NCBI GenBank assembly: GCA_002783405.1
Contig: PFGG01000060.1
Span: 1 to 64,000 of the forward strand
DNA length: 64,000 nucleotides
Reading direction: 5' to 3'
Source of the DNA: a bacterium (Candidatus Blackallbacteria) CG13_big_fil_rev_8_21_14_2_50_49_14
Lineage (GTDB): Bacteria; Cyanobacteriota; Sericytochromatia; UBA7694
The position numbers and the translations under genes were made by a program. The notes beneath the pieces were generated by a model. It was not told the DNA's origin and did no database searches. It saw only the letters and a program-made list of their open reading frames with translations. Shown piece after piece: positions 1 to 9,540 of the stretch (the stretch's first letter is position 1; every line of letters starts with the position of its first letter).

Positions 1-100
1 CCTGTACAGACCCTGCTCTATGCCTCTGTTCTTGCTTTTCTCAACTGAACTCAAAAATTCAGTCTTTCATTCTGAAGCACTGCGACTCAAATGGCCGTAT

Positions 101-129
101 TTGAAAAAACATCAGAAAAGACCTAGAAT
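101..129 (+). promoter_or_regulatory. Predicted sigma-70-type promoter of the RNA-repair operon
   Basis: TTGAAA at 101-106 and TAGAAT at 124-129 are separated by exactly 17 bases, each matching the consensus hexamer at five of six positions. It lies about 120 bases before the chosen start at 252. Nothing else gene-like is visible in bases 1-251. Confidence 0.55.
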
Positions 130-251
130 AGAATTATCTGCTGGAGTTTTAATCCTCCCTGCAATTCCGTGAGCACAGACCCAGGTTGAACAGACACAGA
201 ATCATGGGTTTGTTCAAGCTGCAAGATCTGAATCAAGGAGCGTACCTTGCC

Positions 252-3200
252 ATGGGCAGTTTAGATATTCATCGCAATCTGGTTTTTGCCAACCCCAATG
301 AAATTCATTCCCTGAAGCCTGAAAAGCTGAAAGCGCTTCAGGCTTCACTGAGCAGCAAACAGTCAGACGTTGTTTTTGAAACCCCTGAGGGCAGCTTGCA
401 ACGCCTGACGGTAGACGAATATATGCAGAAGGCCGATCAGTTGCAGAGCAAGGGCACGGCCCACCTCAGCGTGCAATTGCCCGATGGCCGTTCGGTGGTG
501 GTGGCTTTGGCCAATCTCAGCCGTGAAACCCTCAGCAAAGCCTTGGATGACGCTGTTAAAAATGCCGATCCGGCGATTGCCAAAGAACTTCAGAGCAGTG
601 CGGCTTCTTTGCTCAGTCAGATGCGCACGCCTACCAAAGTGATGCCTGTACAGCGGCTGGATGCGGGTGAGACCTTTGTGCAGTTAAAGGATCTGGAACT
701 CTCTGAAATAAAAGCCAAATCGGGGATCTTGTCCAAAATTGTAGAACAGGCCGGTTTGGGAAAACAGGAAATGCGCACGGTTTTGACCGCTTTGCTCAAA
801 GAGGGAGGGCTGGTTGATCAGGAAATTGCCCGTTTCAATGGCGAGATTCAAACCCTGCATCAGGAGCGCGAATCCTTGAGCGAGGCCATTCGTACCGCGC
901 GTCAGGCGGGCAAAAGTGAGGTGGTTTTTAAGGGGCAAAAACTGACTTTACCTGAGGGGGCTGTCAAGCAGTTGGATGCCTTGACTCAGGCTATTCAGGA
1001 AAAGGTAAGTGCCAAAGGCAAAATATTTGAAGCCGTGAAAAAATGGCAGTCTGAGATGCCTTCCTCCCTCTGGGAAAAGGCTGGGGCTCCCCTTGGTTTT
1101 GTTGCAGATGTCTTCAATGCTTGGAAATCGCGTGCTGGTATTGGTGATCAAACCACGCATGGCTATGTGGGATCTACCGTGGTGGTAGGGGAACTTTCAA
1201 AAGCCGCCAAGGCGCAAAAAGTTGTGAAAATAGCCGCAGATTTGTATAAGCTGCTTGAACCCGCAGGGGTTAAATTTGCCCAGTTTTTAGTTGAAAAAGG
1301 CATTCAGCTCAATAAAAACCATATCGCTTTTATCAATACCCTGGTCAAGAGTGGGGGCGGGGCTGCCAAGTTTTTACTTGAGGGCGTTGAAAAGGTCATG
1401 GATGCTGAGATCCTCAAGGTTTTTGGCAAAGAAGCCTCCGAAAAAATGGTCAAACAGGCAGTCCATATTTTTGGTGAGATCGGCGGCAAACTGGGAGCCA
1501 AGGGGGCTGAAGGTTTTCTCAAGCGCCTGAGTCTTGGGAATGTTTTAGCGGGTTATTCGGCAGGCTATTATACTGCCAACGCGATTGGGCTGAATTATAT
1601 CGACGAGAATATTGACGGTACCATTTATAAAATTCGTCCCAGCGTACGTACCAGTGGAGCCTGTGCTTTGGCTGGGGCGATTGGTACTTCTTGTATTGTG
1701 ACCTCGCAACCGCCGGGTAATCCCTTGAATTTATTGCTCACCTTTGCCAGCATCGGCGCAGATATGTTTGCCGAATACAATATTGCTCTCGACAAAGACG
1801 TCGTCACAGATATCCATCGCAATATCATGCAAGCCAAAGATGGTGAAAGTCTGCGCAAAGGACTGGATATCCTGCAGAAAAAATATGGTTCGCTTGCCAA
1901 TATTCAGGACGTGATGGGGCAAACCGGTGAAGGCAAAGATTTGGTGGGCGTGGTCCTGCGCAAAATTCTTCAATTTGGGGGCAAACTTCCTCCTGAGTTG
2001 CTGAATCAGGCCGTTGGCGACATTCTCAAAGGTGTCGATACCCGTTGGTTTACTGATGACAATGCCGTGATGGGGTTTCTCAAGGAATCGCTTGAGCCTG
2101 AGGTTCAAAAAGAGCTCAGCCTTTTGAGTGGTAATAATAGCAAGGCTATGGTCGCTGCTTTGCAAAAAAGCAAGGTTCTAACAGGGCTCTTTGATAAATT
2201 GAGTGACGCCAATCGCCTGCAAATGCTGAAAATTCTCAATGAAGGCGTGAAAGTCGTAGATGAAACCGCCATGATTGAAATGCTCTACCGTTCGGCCAAA
2301 TCACCCAAACTCAAAGGGCAAATGACCGCAGAACTGTTGAACAGTTTTATTACCCGCTCGGTACATGGCGCTTCTGATCGTCTCAAGGATTTGATCTGGC
2401 AGAATCTGACCGAAGCCCGGGCCCAGGGGCCAGCGCAGTTCAAGGAATTTCTCAGCGCTGTGCAGCTCAATGGCAAAAATGCGGTGCCTGATTTTATTGA
2501 GCGCATGAGCAATGAGAAGTCTGGCAAGCTTTTGGCCTGGATGATTCAGGCCGGAGCTGGCCATGATCAGTTTAAAGCCTATGTGGAGCGCCTTTCAGGC
2601 AAGTGGTTTGAAGACGACAATATCACCCGCGAGTTTTTGAAGGAATTGAGTGCCCTGGATATCAGCGTGGGCAGTTTGCGTTCGGTGCTGAGTCAGGATT
2701 TGATCAAAAAATTGTTTGACAATCTTGAATCCTGTTGGACCTCTGAGCAGGAATACGGCATGATTGAAAAATTGGCAGAAGCCGCTGATGCCAGCACGAA
2801 AACGGCGATGATCAATCAGCTTTTGAGTGGTCCCACCTATGCCCGTGCTGAAAAAGCGATTCTCAAAATTCTTGAAAAAGCAGGGCCAGAAGAACGCAAA
2901 CAGATTGTACGCAACCTCGACCTCAAAGACCTGGGCACAGAGTTGGAAAGTGCAGGCCGGGCCGCTAAGATGATGAATTTCCTCTATACCTTGGGCCTGC
3001 CCAAGGAAGAGATGAGTGCGAAATTGAATGCCTTTTTCAGTGGGGTGCGGGCCCAAGGGCTGTTTGTGAATACCCGTGACGATGATACGGCTATGAAATT
3101 TCTCAAGGGTTTGAGCAATGAGGCCGTCAAAGGTCTGGATGACAGTCTGAAGCGCAAACTTTTTGATGCCCTCGATGAATACTGGACCAGCAGCAGCGAG

Positions 3201-4274
3201 TATGGCACGATTGCCCGTTTGGCTCAAGGGGCCAGTGCCGCCACCCAGATCTATATGCTCAACCAGTTGATGGCTTGGCCCGTGATGGAAGATGCCCAAA
3301 ATACGATCAAGCAGATCATCAGCGAAGCCAGTCCTGAGAACCGCAAGGCAATTGCACAGTCCTTAGATCTCAGCCGTTTGGGCAGCAAATTGGGTAAAAC
3401 CGAAGATGCTGCCAAAGTTATGAATATTCTTGCCAGTCTGGATTTGCCCGCTGAGATTATGAATGAGAAACTTCAGGCCTTTTTTACGGGTGTGACCCAA
3501 CAAAACTATATCTGGCCGGATACCAGCTCAGATGATGTGGCCTATACCTTCCTCAAAAATTTGAGTGAAGACGCCCTCACAAAACTGCCCGATGATTTCC
3601 GCATCCGCCTGTTTAAGAATTTGGATACGGGCAATACCAGCAGTGAAGAATACGAGATGATGATCAAGGTCATGAAAAACGCATCCAATGCGACCAAGGC
3701 CCAGATGATCAAATACCTGATGGATCAGAACCCGACGACTTCGGCGCAGGAAAACGTGATTTACAAAATTCTCGATCAAACCCCCTACGCCAATAACCAG
3801 TTCCTCGATCTGATCAGTCGGATTGATGTCAAACAGCTGGCCGCAGAGATCGAGAATGATGCCCAGGCTGGCAAAATTGCGGTTTGGATTGCCCGTTCCT
3901 ATGAAAAGGCGGGGGAAAAAGCGATCGGTTTGAAACTTGAAGACTATCTGGTAACCCTGGCCGGTGCGGGGCGCTCCCAGGCGATTCGCAATTTTCTCAA
4001 TGATTCCGATACCCAAGCCGACAATAAGGCGCTTTTCCGCAGCTTGAAGCCGAGCACGATTCAGGCCATTGCCAAAAAGTTGATGGAGGGAGTGGGGTAT
4101 ATCAGCGGAGGAGATTTGCAAAAATTGACCTATGAGCTGATCGATGCCAGCTCTTGGAAACAGTTTGCTGGGTATATGGATGCGCCTTTCCGTGAGAAAT
4201 TGGAGTCCACATTGACTTCTGCTCAATTCAAAACGATTCAGCAATGGTATTGGGAAATGCCCAAGCATTTATGA
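252..4274 (+). CDS. Giant helical-repeat protein of unknown function
   Basis: I do not recognise this protein (1340 residues from the chosen start). The start at 252 is preferred over upstream in-frame TTG 186 and ATG 204 because AAGGAG lies 11 bases before it. The first 350 residues are helical and charged, with coiled-coil-like stretches. Residues about 430-510 contain Gly/Ala-rich hydrophobic segments that could be membrane-associated. The C-terminal half holds three repeats of about 150 residues, beginning near residues 784, 939 and 1088, each opening with a D-D-x-x-x-x-x-F-L-K-x-L motif followed about 40 residues later by a T-S-x-x-E-Y motif. A more diverged copy begins near residue 598 (WFTDDNAVMGFLKE). 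There is no signal peptide. The stop overlaps the kptA start by four bases (ATGA), so the gene heads the RNA-repair operon; whether it takes part in repair is unknown. Confidence 0.8.
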   Translation: MGSLDIHRNLVFANPNEIHSLKPEKLKALQASLSSKQSDVVFETPEGSLQRLTVDEYMQKADQLQSKGTAHLSVQLPDGRSVVVALANLSRETLSKALDDAVKNADPAIAKELQSSAASLLSQMRTPTKVMPVQRLDAGETFVQLKDLELSEIKAKSGILSKIVEQAGLGKQEMRTVLTALLKEGGLVDQEIARFNGEIQTLHQERESLSEAIRTARQAGKSEVVFKGQKLTLPEGAVKQLDALTQAIQEKVSAKGKIFEAVKKWQSEMPSSLWEKAGAPLGFVADVFNAWKSRAGIGDQTTHGYVGSTVVVGELSKAAKAQKVVKIAADLYKLLEPAGVKFAQFLVEKGIQLNKNHIAFINTLVKSGGGAAKFLLEGVEKVMDAEILKVFGKEASEKMVKQAVHIFGEIGGKLGAKGAEGFLKRLSLGNVLAGYSAGYYTANAIGLNYIDENIDGTIYKIRPSVRTSGACALAGAIGTSCIVTSQPPGNPLNLLLTFASIGADMFAEYNIALDKDVVTDIHRNIMQAKDGESLRKGLDILQKKYGSLANIQDVMGQTGEGKDLVGVVLRKILQFGGKLPPELLNQAVGDILKGVDTRWFTDDNAVMGFLKESLEPEVQKELSLLSGNNSKAMVAALQKSKVLTGLFDKLSDANRLQMLKILNEGVKVVDETAMIEMLYRSAKSPKLKGQMTAELLNSFITRSVHGASDRLKDLIWQNLTEARAQGPAQFKEFLSAVQLNGKNAVPDFIERMSNEKSGKLLAWMIQAGAGHDQFKAYVERLSGKWFEDDNITREFLKELSALDISVGSLRSVLSQDLIKKLFDNLESCWTSEQEYGMIEKLAEAADASTKTAMINQLLSGPTYARAEKAILKILEKAGPEERKQIVRNLDLKDLGTELESAGRAAKMMNFLYTLGLPKEEMSAKLNAFFSGVRAQGLFVNTRDDDTAMKFLKGLSNEAVKGLDDSLKRKLFDALDEYWTSSSEYGTIARLAQGASAATQIYMLNQLMAWPVMEDAQNTIKQIISEASPENRKAIAQSLDLSRLGSKLGKTEDAAKVMNILASLDLPAEIMNEKLQAFFTGVTQQNYIWPDTSSDDVAYTFLKNLSEDALTKLPDDFRIRLFKNLDTGNTSSEEYEMMIKVMKNASNATKAQMIKYLMDQNPTTSAQENVIYKILDQTPYANNQFLDLISRIDVKQLAAEIENDAQAGKIAVWIARSYEKAGEKAIGLKLEDYLVTLAGAGRSQAIRNFLNDSDTQADNKALFRSLKPSTIQAIAKKLMEGVGYISGGDLQKLTYELIDASSWKQFAGYMDAPFREKLESTLTSAQFKTIQQWYWEMPKHL

Positions 4275-4828
4275 GCCATGATCCTTTAAAACATTTGAGC
4301 AAGCTCTTGAGCCTTGTGCTGCGCCACAAGCCTGAAGAAATCGGGCTGACGCTGGATGCCCAGGGGTGGGCCTCGGTGGAGGAGCTTGTGAGTAAGCTGG
4401 CTGATCGGGGGCTAACCCGTGCTTTGCTGGAGAAAATCGTGCGTGAAAGTGATAAACAGCGCTTTGCCTTCAGCCCGGAGGGTCAGTATATTCGCGCCAA
4501 TCAGGGCCACAGCCTGTCTGTTGACCTCGCCCTTCAACCCCAGACTCCTCCCGATTTTCTCTACCATGGCACCGCGCGCCGCCATTTGGAGTCGATTTTT
4601 GCTCAGGGGCTAAGCCCACAGGCGCGTCAGCATGTGCACCTTTCTTTCGATATTTCAACGGCGCTGGCGGTGGGGCGTCGCTATGATCAACGGCCTGTGC
4701 TGCTCAAAATTTCTGCGGCAGAAATGGCAGCAGCCGGGTATACTTTTTATTGTTCTGCCAATGGGGTCTGGCTGACAGCCTCTGTACCCCCTGCTTTTAT
4801 ACACGAAATGGATAGCTCTGATGCCTGA
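4271..4828 (+). CDS. kptA: RNA 2'-phosphotransferase (Tpt1/KptA family)
   Basis: KptA/Tpt1 enzymes transfer an internal RNA 2'-phosphate to NAD+, giving ADP-ribose 1'',2''-cyclic phosphate. In fungi and plants this finishes tRNA splicing. The 185-residue protein has the family layout: an N-terminal winged-helix part starting LSKLLSLVLRHKPEEIGLTL and GWASVEEL, then a C-terminal NAD-binding part containing LYHGTARRHLESIFAQGL and HVHLSFDISTALAVGRR, with the conserved H-G-T and R residues. The ATG at 4271 overlaps the previous stop (ATGA); the longer frame from 4244 would lie inside the upstream gene. The end overlaps pnkp by eight bases. Most bacterial KptA proteins have no known substrate; here the partner is an RNA end-healing enzyme, which suggests the two act on the same damaged RNA. 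Confidence 0.92.
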   Translation: MSHDPLKHLSKLLSLVLRHKPEEIGLTLDAQGWASVEELVSKLADRGLTRALLEKIVRESDKQRFAFSPEGQYIRANQGHSLSVDLALQPQTPPDFLYHGTARRHLESIFAQGLSPQARQHVHLSFDISTALAVGRRYDQRPVLLKISAAEMAAAGYTFYCSANGVWLTASVPPAFIHEMDSSDA

Positions 4829-7379
4829 AACCCAGGTTTTGAAAATTCCTGAACTCTCACTGGTGCTCTTGATCGGTGCCTCTGGCTCAGGCAAATCGAG
4901 CTTTGGCCGCCGTCATTTCTTGCCCACTGAGGTGATTTCTTCAGATTTCTGCCGTGGGTTGGTGGCCGATAATGAAAATGATCAAAGCGCAACCGGCGAT
5001 GCCTTTGATCTGGTTTATGCAATTGCCGCCAAGCGGCTGGCGGCAGGGCGTCTGACCGTGATTGATGCCACCCATGTGCAAGCCGGTTCACGTACGCGGG
5101 CGCTGCAATTGGCAAAACAGTTTCATGTTCTGCCAGTGGCGATTGTGCTGAAAATGCCCGAACGCCTTTGCCAGGATCGCAATGCCCAGCGTCCCGACCG
5201 GCAATTTGGCCCACACGTGGTCTCGCGCCAGACCCAAGACTTGCGCAGGACACTCAAACTGCTTAAACAGGAAGGTTTTCGCTCTGTTTTTACGCTCGAA
5301 AGCCCAGAGCAGGTAGAACAGGTTCAGATCGAACGGGTTCGCCTCTGGACCGATCGCCGCGATGAAGAGGGCCCCTTTGATATCATCGGGGATGTGCATG
5401 GCTGTGGCGATGAGTTGGAAGCCCTTTTGGGACTGCTGGGTTATCAGGCCGATGCCGAGGCGGCTTATCGTCACCCCGAGGGGCGAAAAGTGGTATTTTT
5501 AGGCGATTTGGTGGATCGCGGCCCCCGGATTGTGGACTGTCTGAACCTGGCCATGCGCATGACCCAAGCCGGAACCGCCTTGTGTGTGCCAGGCAACCAT
5601 GAAAGCAAGTTTCTGCGCTGGCTGCGCGGCAAGAATGTGAAACCGATTCATGGTTTTCAGGAGACCCTCGATCAGGTTCAGGCCTTGCCAGAGCCAGAAC
5701 AGGCCGATTTTAAACGGCGGGCGGAAAGCTTTATAGATGGGCTGATCAGCCATTTTGTACTCGATCAGGGGCGGCTGGTGGTGGCCCATGCCGGTATGCG
5801 CTCTGAGCTTCAGGGGCGGGCTTCTGGGCGGGTGCGTGAATTCGCCCTCTATGGCGAAACCACGGGTGAAACCGATGAGTTTGGCTTGCCCGTGCGCTAT
5901 CCCTGGGCGTCGGAATACCGGGGAGCGGCCAAGGTGGTCTATGGGCATACCCCCGTGCCCGAGGCTGAGTGGCTGAATGGGACGATTTGTTTAGACACGG
6001 GCTGTGTCTTTGGCGGCAAGCTGACGGCTTTGCGCTATCCTGAGCAGACCTTGGTGCAGGTGCCGGCTGCGCAGGTCTACTGCGAACCTCTTCGCCCGCT
6101 GCGTGAAATTCAAACCGGTGTTTCAGCCCAGCAGTACGATGACCGACGACTTGAACTGTCTGAAATTACCGGCAAGCAAATCCTTGAAACCCGTCTCAAG
6201 CGCCAGGTGATCATTCAGGCTGAAAATGCTGCGGCGGCCTTGGAAGTGCTCAGTCGTTATTCTGTCGATCCCCGCTGGCTGATTTATCTGCCCCCGACGA
6301 TGTCGCCCAGCGAAACCAGTTCGGAACCCGATTATTTAGAGCATCCCCGCGAGGCCTTGGGCTATTATCGGGCCCAGGGGCTGAAGCGGGTCATCTGTCA
6401 GGAAAAACACATGGGCTCGCGGGCCGTGGTGGTGATCTGCCGTGATCTCGAAACGGCAAAGCGACGCTTTGGTGTCAATGTTGGCACCCAGGGAACATGC
6501 TATACCCGCACCGGACGCGCTTTTTTCAGTCAGCCAGCTTTAGAAGCTGCTTTTTTGGAGCGGGTGGCCGCCACCCTGAGCCAGGGTGACTGGTGGCAAC
6601 GCTTTGATTCGGATTGGTTTTGTCTGGATGCTGAACTTTTGCCCTGGTCAGCCAAGGCCCAGGAGCTGATCCGGCAGCAGTATGCCGCTCTTTCTTCAGC
6701 TGCTGGGGCTGCTTTGGGCGAAACCTTAAAGACCCTGGCGCAGGCCAAGAAGCCTGAACTGGAGACTCTGCAGGCCCGCATCCAAGAACGCGCGCTCTTG
6801 GCTGGCGCTTTTCGGGAGGCCTGGCAGCCCTATTGCTGGCCGGTACATCAGCTTGAAGATTATAAACTGGCGCCCTTTCAAATTTTGGCCAGTGAAGGTC
6901 GGGTTTACCACGACCAAACCCATCTTTGGCAGATTGAAACCCTGGCTGAATTGGCCCAGTTGGATCCGGGCCTGTTTCGAGCCACTGCCTGGAAAGAAGT
7001 GGATTTTGAAGCAGCAGGCAGCATTGAGGCTGCGCTGGATTGGTGGCTTGAGCTGACCGCAGCGGGCGGAGAGGGCATGGTTGTCAAGCCGCTTGAGGCC
7101 ATTGCCCGAGGCTCCAAAGGCTATGTTCAGCCAGGGGTAAAATGTCGGGGCCGTGAGTACCTGCGCATGATTTACAGCCCGGAATATACCCGCCCAGAGC
7201 ATTTAAAACGTTTGAAAAAACGGGGCTTGGCGGCCAAACGTTCCTTGGCCCTGCGCGAGTTTGCCCTGGGCATGGAAGCGCTTGAACGCTTTGTGGCGAA
7301 AGCGCCTTTGCGTGAGGTGCACCGCTGTGTGGCGGGACTTTTGGCCCTTGAGAGCGAGCCTGTGGATCCGCGCCTGTGA
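4821..7379 (+). CDS. pnkp: Polynucleotide kinase-phosphatase-ligase, RNA repair enzyme
   Basis: This matches the bacterial Pnkp of the Pnkp/Hen1 RNA repair pathway in length (852 residues) and domain order. Residues about 12-170 are the 5'-OH kinase, with P-loop GASGSGKSS and an IDATHVQ segment. Residues about 185-420 are a binuclear metallophosphatase that removes 2',3'-cyclic or 3'-phosphates, with motifs DIIGDVHG, FLGDLVDRGP, PGNHES and GHTPVPEA. Residues about 490-850 are a ligase-type adenylyltransferase with nucleotidyl motif KHMGSR (Lys near 529) and a downstream GGEGMVVKP motif. Known Pnkp needs the methyltransferase Hen1 to ligate; no Hen1 is encoded in this window. ATG 4821 overlaps the kptA end by eight bases, so the two are translationally coupled. 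All three catalytic centres look intact. Confidence 0.93.
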   Translation: MPETQVLKIPELSLVLLIGASGSGKSSFGRRHFLPTEVISSDFCRGLVADNENDQSATGDAFDLVYAIAAKRLAAGRLTVIDATHVQAGSRTRALQLAKQFHVLPVAIVLKMPERLCQDRNAQRPDRQFGPHVVSRQTQDLRRTLKLLKQEGFRSVFTLESPEQVEQVQIERVRLWTDRRDEEGPFDIIGDVHGCGDELEALLGLLGYQADAEAAYRHPEGRKVVFLGDLVDRGPRIVDCLNLAMRMTQAGTALCVPGNHESKFLRWLRGKNVKPIHGFQETLDQVQALPEPEQADFKRRAESFIDGLISHFVLDQGRLVVAHAGMRSELQGRASGRVREFALYGETTGETDEFGLPVRYPWASEYRGAAKVVYGHTPVPEAEWLNGTICLDTGCVFGGKLTALRYPEQTLVQVPAAQVYCEPLRPLREIQTGVSAQQYDDRRLELSEITGKQILETRLKRQVIIQAENAAAALEVLSRYSVDPRWLIYLPPTMSPSETSSEPDYLEHPREALGYYRAQGLKRVICQEKHMGSRAVVVICRDLETAKRRFGVNVGTQGTCYTRTGRAFFSQPALEAAFLERVAATLSQGDWWQRFDSDWFCLDAELLPWSAKAQELIRQQYAALSSAAGAALGETLKTLAQAKKPELETLQARIQERALLAGAFREAWQPYCWPVHQLEDYKLAPFQILASEGRVYHDQTHLWQIETLAELAQLDPGLFRATAWKEVDFEAAGSIEAALDWWLELTAAGGEGMVVKPLEAIARGSKGYVQPGVKCRGREYLRMIYSPEYTRPEHLKRLKKRGLAAKRSLALREFALGMEALERFVAKAPLREVHRCVAGLLALESEPVDPRL

Positions 7380-9466
7380 GCCTTGAGCGGGCTTGGCAGG
7401 CCCTGCAAGCAGGTAAGTCTGCTGAAGCCTTTGAACTCTACCAGACCGAAATTCCCCATCAACCCACACGGCCTGAACTTTGGTGGGGGCTTGCGCTCTT
7501 GGCCTGGCAAAGTGGTGAGGGCCGGCGGGCTGAGACCTTTTTTAAAAAGGCTTTGGAATGGGACCCCTCCGCCTCTTTTTTAGCCGATGCCCAGGCCTAT
7601 GGGCATTTTCCCCCAGCATTTCAACAACTCCTCCTCAGTTTTATTCTGGCGATCATTGCCGCCTGGCAGGCCGGTCCCGAACGTGAACAGGCCCGTCAGT
7701 TGGCCTTGCTTTTGAATGCCTATCCCGCAACCCATGCCGAGCAGGCCTGTATTTTGGCCTCGCTTTTCCATGCCCTGGCAGAACCCCTGCTTTCAGAGTG
7801 TTGGTGTGTGCTTTCGCTGGAATTGGCTCCCAGCGCACAGACCTGGTTTGTGCGGGCCCAATTGCGCTTTTCGCAGGGAGAGCGTTCTGGGGCAGAGGCG
7901 GCCTGTCGCGAGGCCTTGGCTTTGGATTCAGGACATTGGCAGGCGCGGATGCTTTTGGGGCATCTGCTTTTAGAGTCCTATCAGCTGCAGGAGGCTTTGG
8001 CTCATTACCAGCAGGTTTTGGCCCAAAAGCCTGATTTTGCCCCGCTCTATTTTCACCTGGGGCGTATGCAGCAATCTCTTGGAAATCTGGAGCAGGCGCA
8101 GCTCTGTTACCAGCGTGCTTTGGCCTTGCAGCCTGGGCAGGCCCTTTGGCGCTTACAGGCCAAAATTTGCTACGCCCCGCTTCCCGTTTCAGAACTTCAG
8201 CTTGAGCAGAGCTTGGCTCAACTTCGCCAAGCGCTTGAGGATTTTCAGATTCCCATTCGTTTAAGTGATTGGCAAAACAGCTTGGGGCAGACCAATCTGG
8301 ATACCCTCTTTGATCTGCATTATTTCAGTGAGCAGCCTTTGGCTTTGAAGCAGGCCTTTGCAAGGCATTTTCAGGCCCCTGAAGCTCCGCTTTTTCATCG
8401 CCGTTCCAGACGTTTGCGTTTGGGGGTTTTGGTCACTCCCCAGCATGAAGGGGTGTTTCTCTTTGTTTCGGGGCGTCTGCTGGCCGCCTTGGATCCTGAA
8501 CAGGTCGAGGTTATTCTGCTGATTTGGCCGGCCTCTGAGGTTATTTTTGCCCAAGAACTACCCCAGTTGCAACGCTTTCACCTCAGTCCTGATTGGGCGT
8601 TTTCAGTCAAAGCCGTTCAGGCTTTGAATCTGGATGCCGTCTATTTCTGGGAGGCAGGTACCGATCCGCTCAATTATTTTATGCCCTTTTTCAGGCTGGG
8701 CAGGGTTCAATTTACCTCTTGGGGCAGTGGCGGCAGCACAGGGATTCCTGAAATGGATTATTTTCTCAGTTCCCCCGCTTTGGAAGGGCCTCAGGCTGCG
8801 CAGTGTTACAGTGAAAAATTGGTCTTGAGTCAAGCACTGCCGATTTGGTATGGCCCCGAGCAACTGCTTTCCTCCGGGAAAAGCCGCAGTGCCTTGGGCT
8901 TGCCTGAAACGGGCGTTCTTGCACTTTTTCCGCACAATCTTCTCAAACTGCATCCCCGTTTTGAACGGGTGCTGGCTGAGCTTGCGCAATTCAGCCCTGC
9001 CTTGCGTTTTGTTTTTGTGAATTCACGTAATCCGGTCTGGAATCAGCAGGTTCAGGCCCGTCTGCTCAAGCAAATTTCCGCTGAGCAATTGCTGTTTCTA
9101 CCGCGCTTAGAGCCCCCTGATTTTCTGGCTTTGCTGGAACAGGGGGATTTTGCGCTCGATCCCTGGCCCTACGGGGCAGGCAAACTGGCCTTTGAGGCGA
9201 TTGCCTTGGGCTTGCCCTTGCTGACCTGCCCAGGGCAAACCCTCAAATCCAGAATCCCGATGGCGATTTACCAAGTACTGGGAATCTCTGATTGCGTGGC
9301 TTTTTCTGAACTGGAGTATCTTGAAAAGGCCAAGGCGATGGTACAAGACCCAGCTTACTGTCTCGCGTTTCGCGAAACGCTCTTGCAGCGAAGAGCTGCG
9401 CTTTTTTATCAGCCCCAGGCACCCGCCGATTTTCTCAAGGCTTTACAATTCATGTGTTCTGCTTGA
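7376..9466 (+). CDS. TPR protein with GT41 (OGT/SPINDLY-like) glycosyltransferase domain
   Basis: The 696-residue protein begins at GTG 7376, overlapping the pnkp stop (GTGA). The N-terminal half carries TPR units, clearest at residues about 140-260. The C-terminal half, from about residue 340, matches the catalytic region of O-GlcNAc-transferase/SPINDLY-type enzymes, with segments ALFPHNLLKLHP, IPEMDYFLSSP, and ALDPWPYGAGKLAFEAIALG followed by a P-x-L-T-C-P-G stretch that corresponds to the UDP-sugar-binding part of the family. Such enzymes transfer a sugar from a nucleotide sugar to Ser/Thr of proteins. The acceptor here is unknown. No signal peptide is seen, so it is likely cytoplasmic. 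Being the last gene of the coupled RNA-repair operon is unusual for this family. Confidence 0.8.
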   Translation: MSLERAWQALQAGKSAEAFELYQTEIPHQPTRPELWWGLALLAWQSGEGRRAETFFKKALEWDPSASFLADAQAYGHFPPAFQQLLLSFILAIIAAWQAGPEREQARQLALLLNAYPATHAEQACILASLFHALAEPLLSECWCVLSLELAPSAQTWFVRAQLRFSQGERSGAEAACREALALDSGHWQARMLLGHLLLESYQLQEALAHYQQVLAQKPDFAPLYFHLGRMQQSLGNLEQAQLCYQRALALQPGQALWRLQAKICYAPLPVSELQLEQSLAQLRQALEDFQIPIRLSDWQNSLGQTNLDTLFDLHYFSEQPLALKQAFARHFQAPEAPLFHRRSRRLRLGVLVTPQHEGVFLFVSGRLLAALDPEQVEVILLIWPASEVIFAQELPQLQRFHLSPDWAFSVKAVQALNLDAVYFWEAGTDPLNYFMPFFRLGRVQFTSWGSGGSTGIPEMDYFLSSPALEGPQAAQCYSEKLVLSQALPIWYGPEQLLSSGKSRSALGLPETGVLALFPHNLLKLHPRFERVLAELAQFSPALRFVFVNSRNPVWNQQVQARLLKQISAEQLLFLPRLEPPDFLALLEQGDFALDPWPYGAGKLAFEAIALGLPLLTCPGQTLKSRIPMAIYQVLGISDCVAFSELEYLEKAKAMVQDPAYCLAFRETLLQRRAALFYQPQAPADFLKALQFMCSA

Positions 9467-9540
9467 GCCGCTGCTTAAAATGAAAAACAGACAGGCTCCG
9501 CTTTGTTAAAATAAAGCTAATCAGGCACGAGGAGTTCAAG

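Noticed and set aside
1..251. A gene in the left flank
   Set aside because: No open frame with a start signal is visible; only a promoter and leader can be supported.
2595..4268. Minus-strand open frames of 234 and 246 residues inside the giant repeat gene
   Set aside because: They mirror the repeats of the plus-strand gene and show no independent start signal or motif.
7376..9466. Hen1 homologue next to pnkp
   Set aside because: The gene is a TPR-GT41 protein with no SAM-methyltransferase motif.
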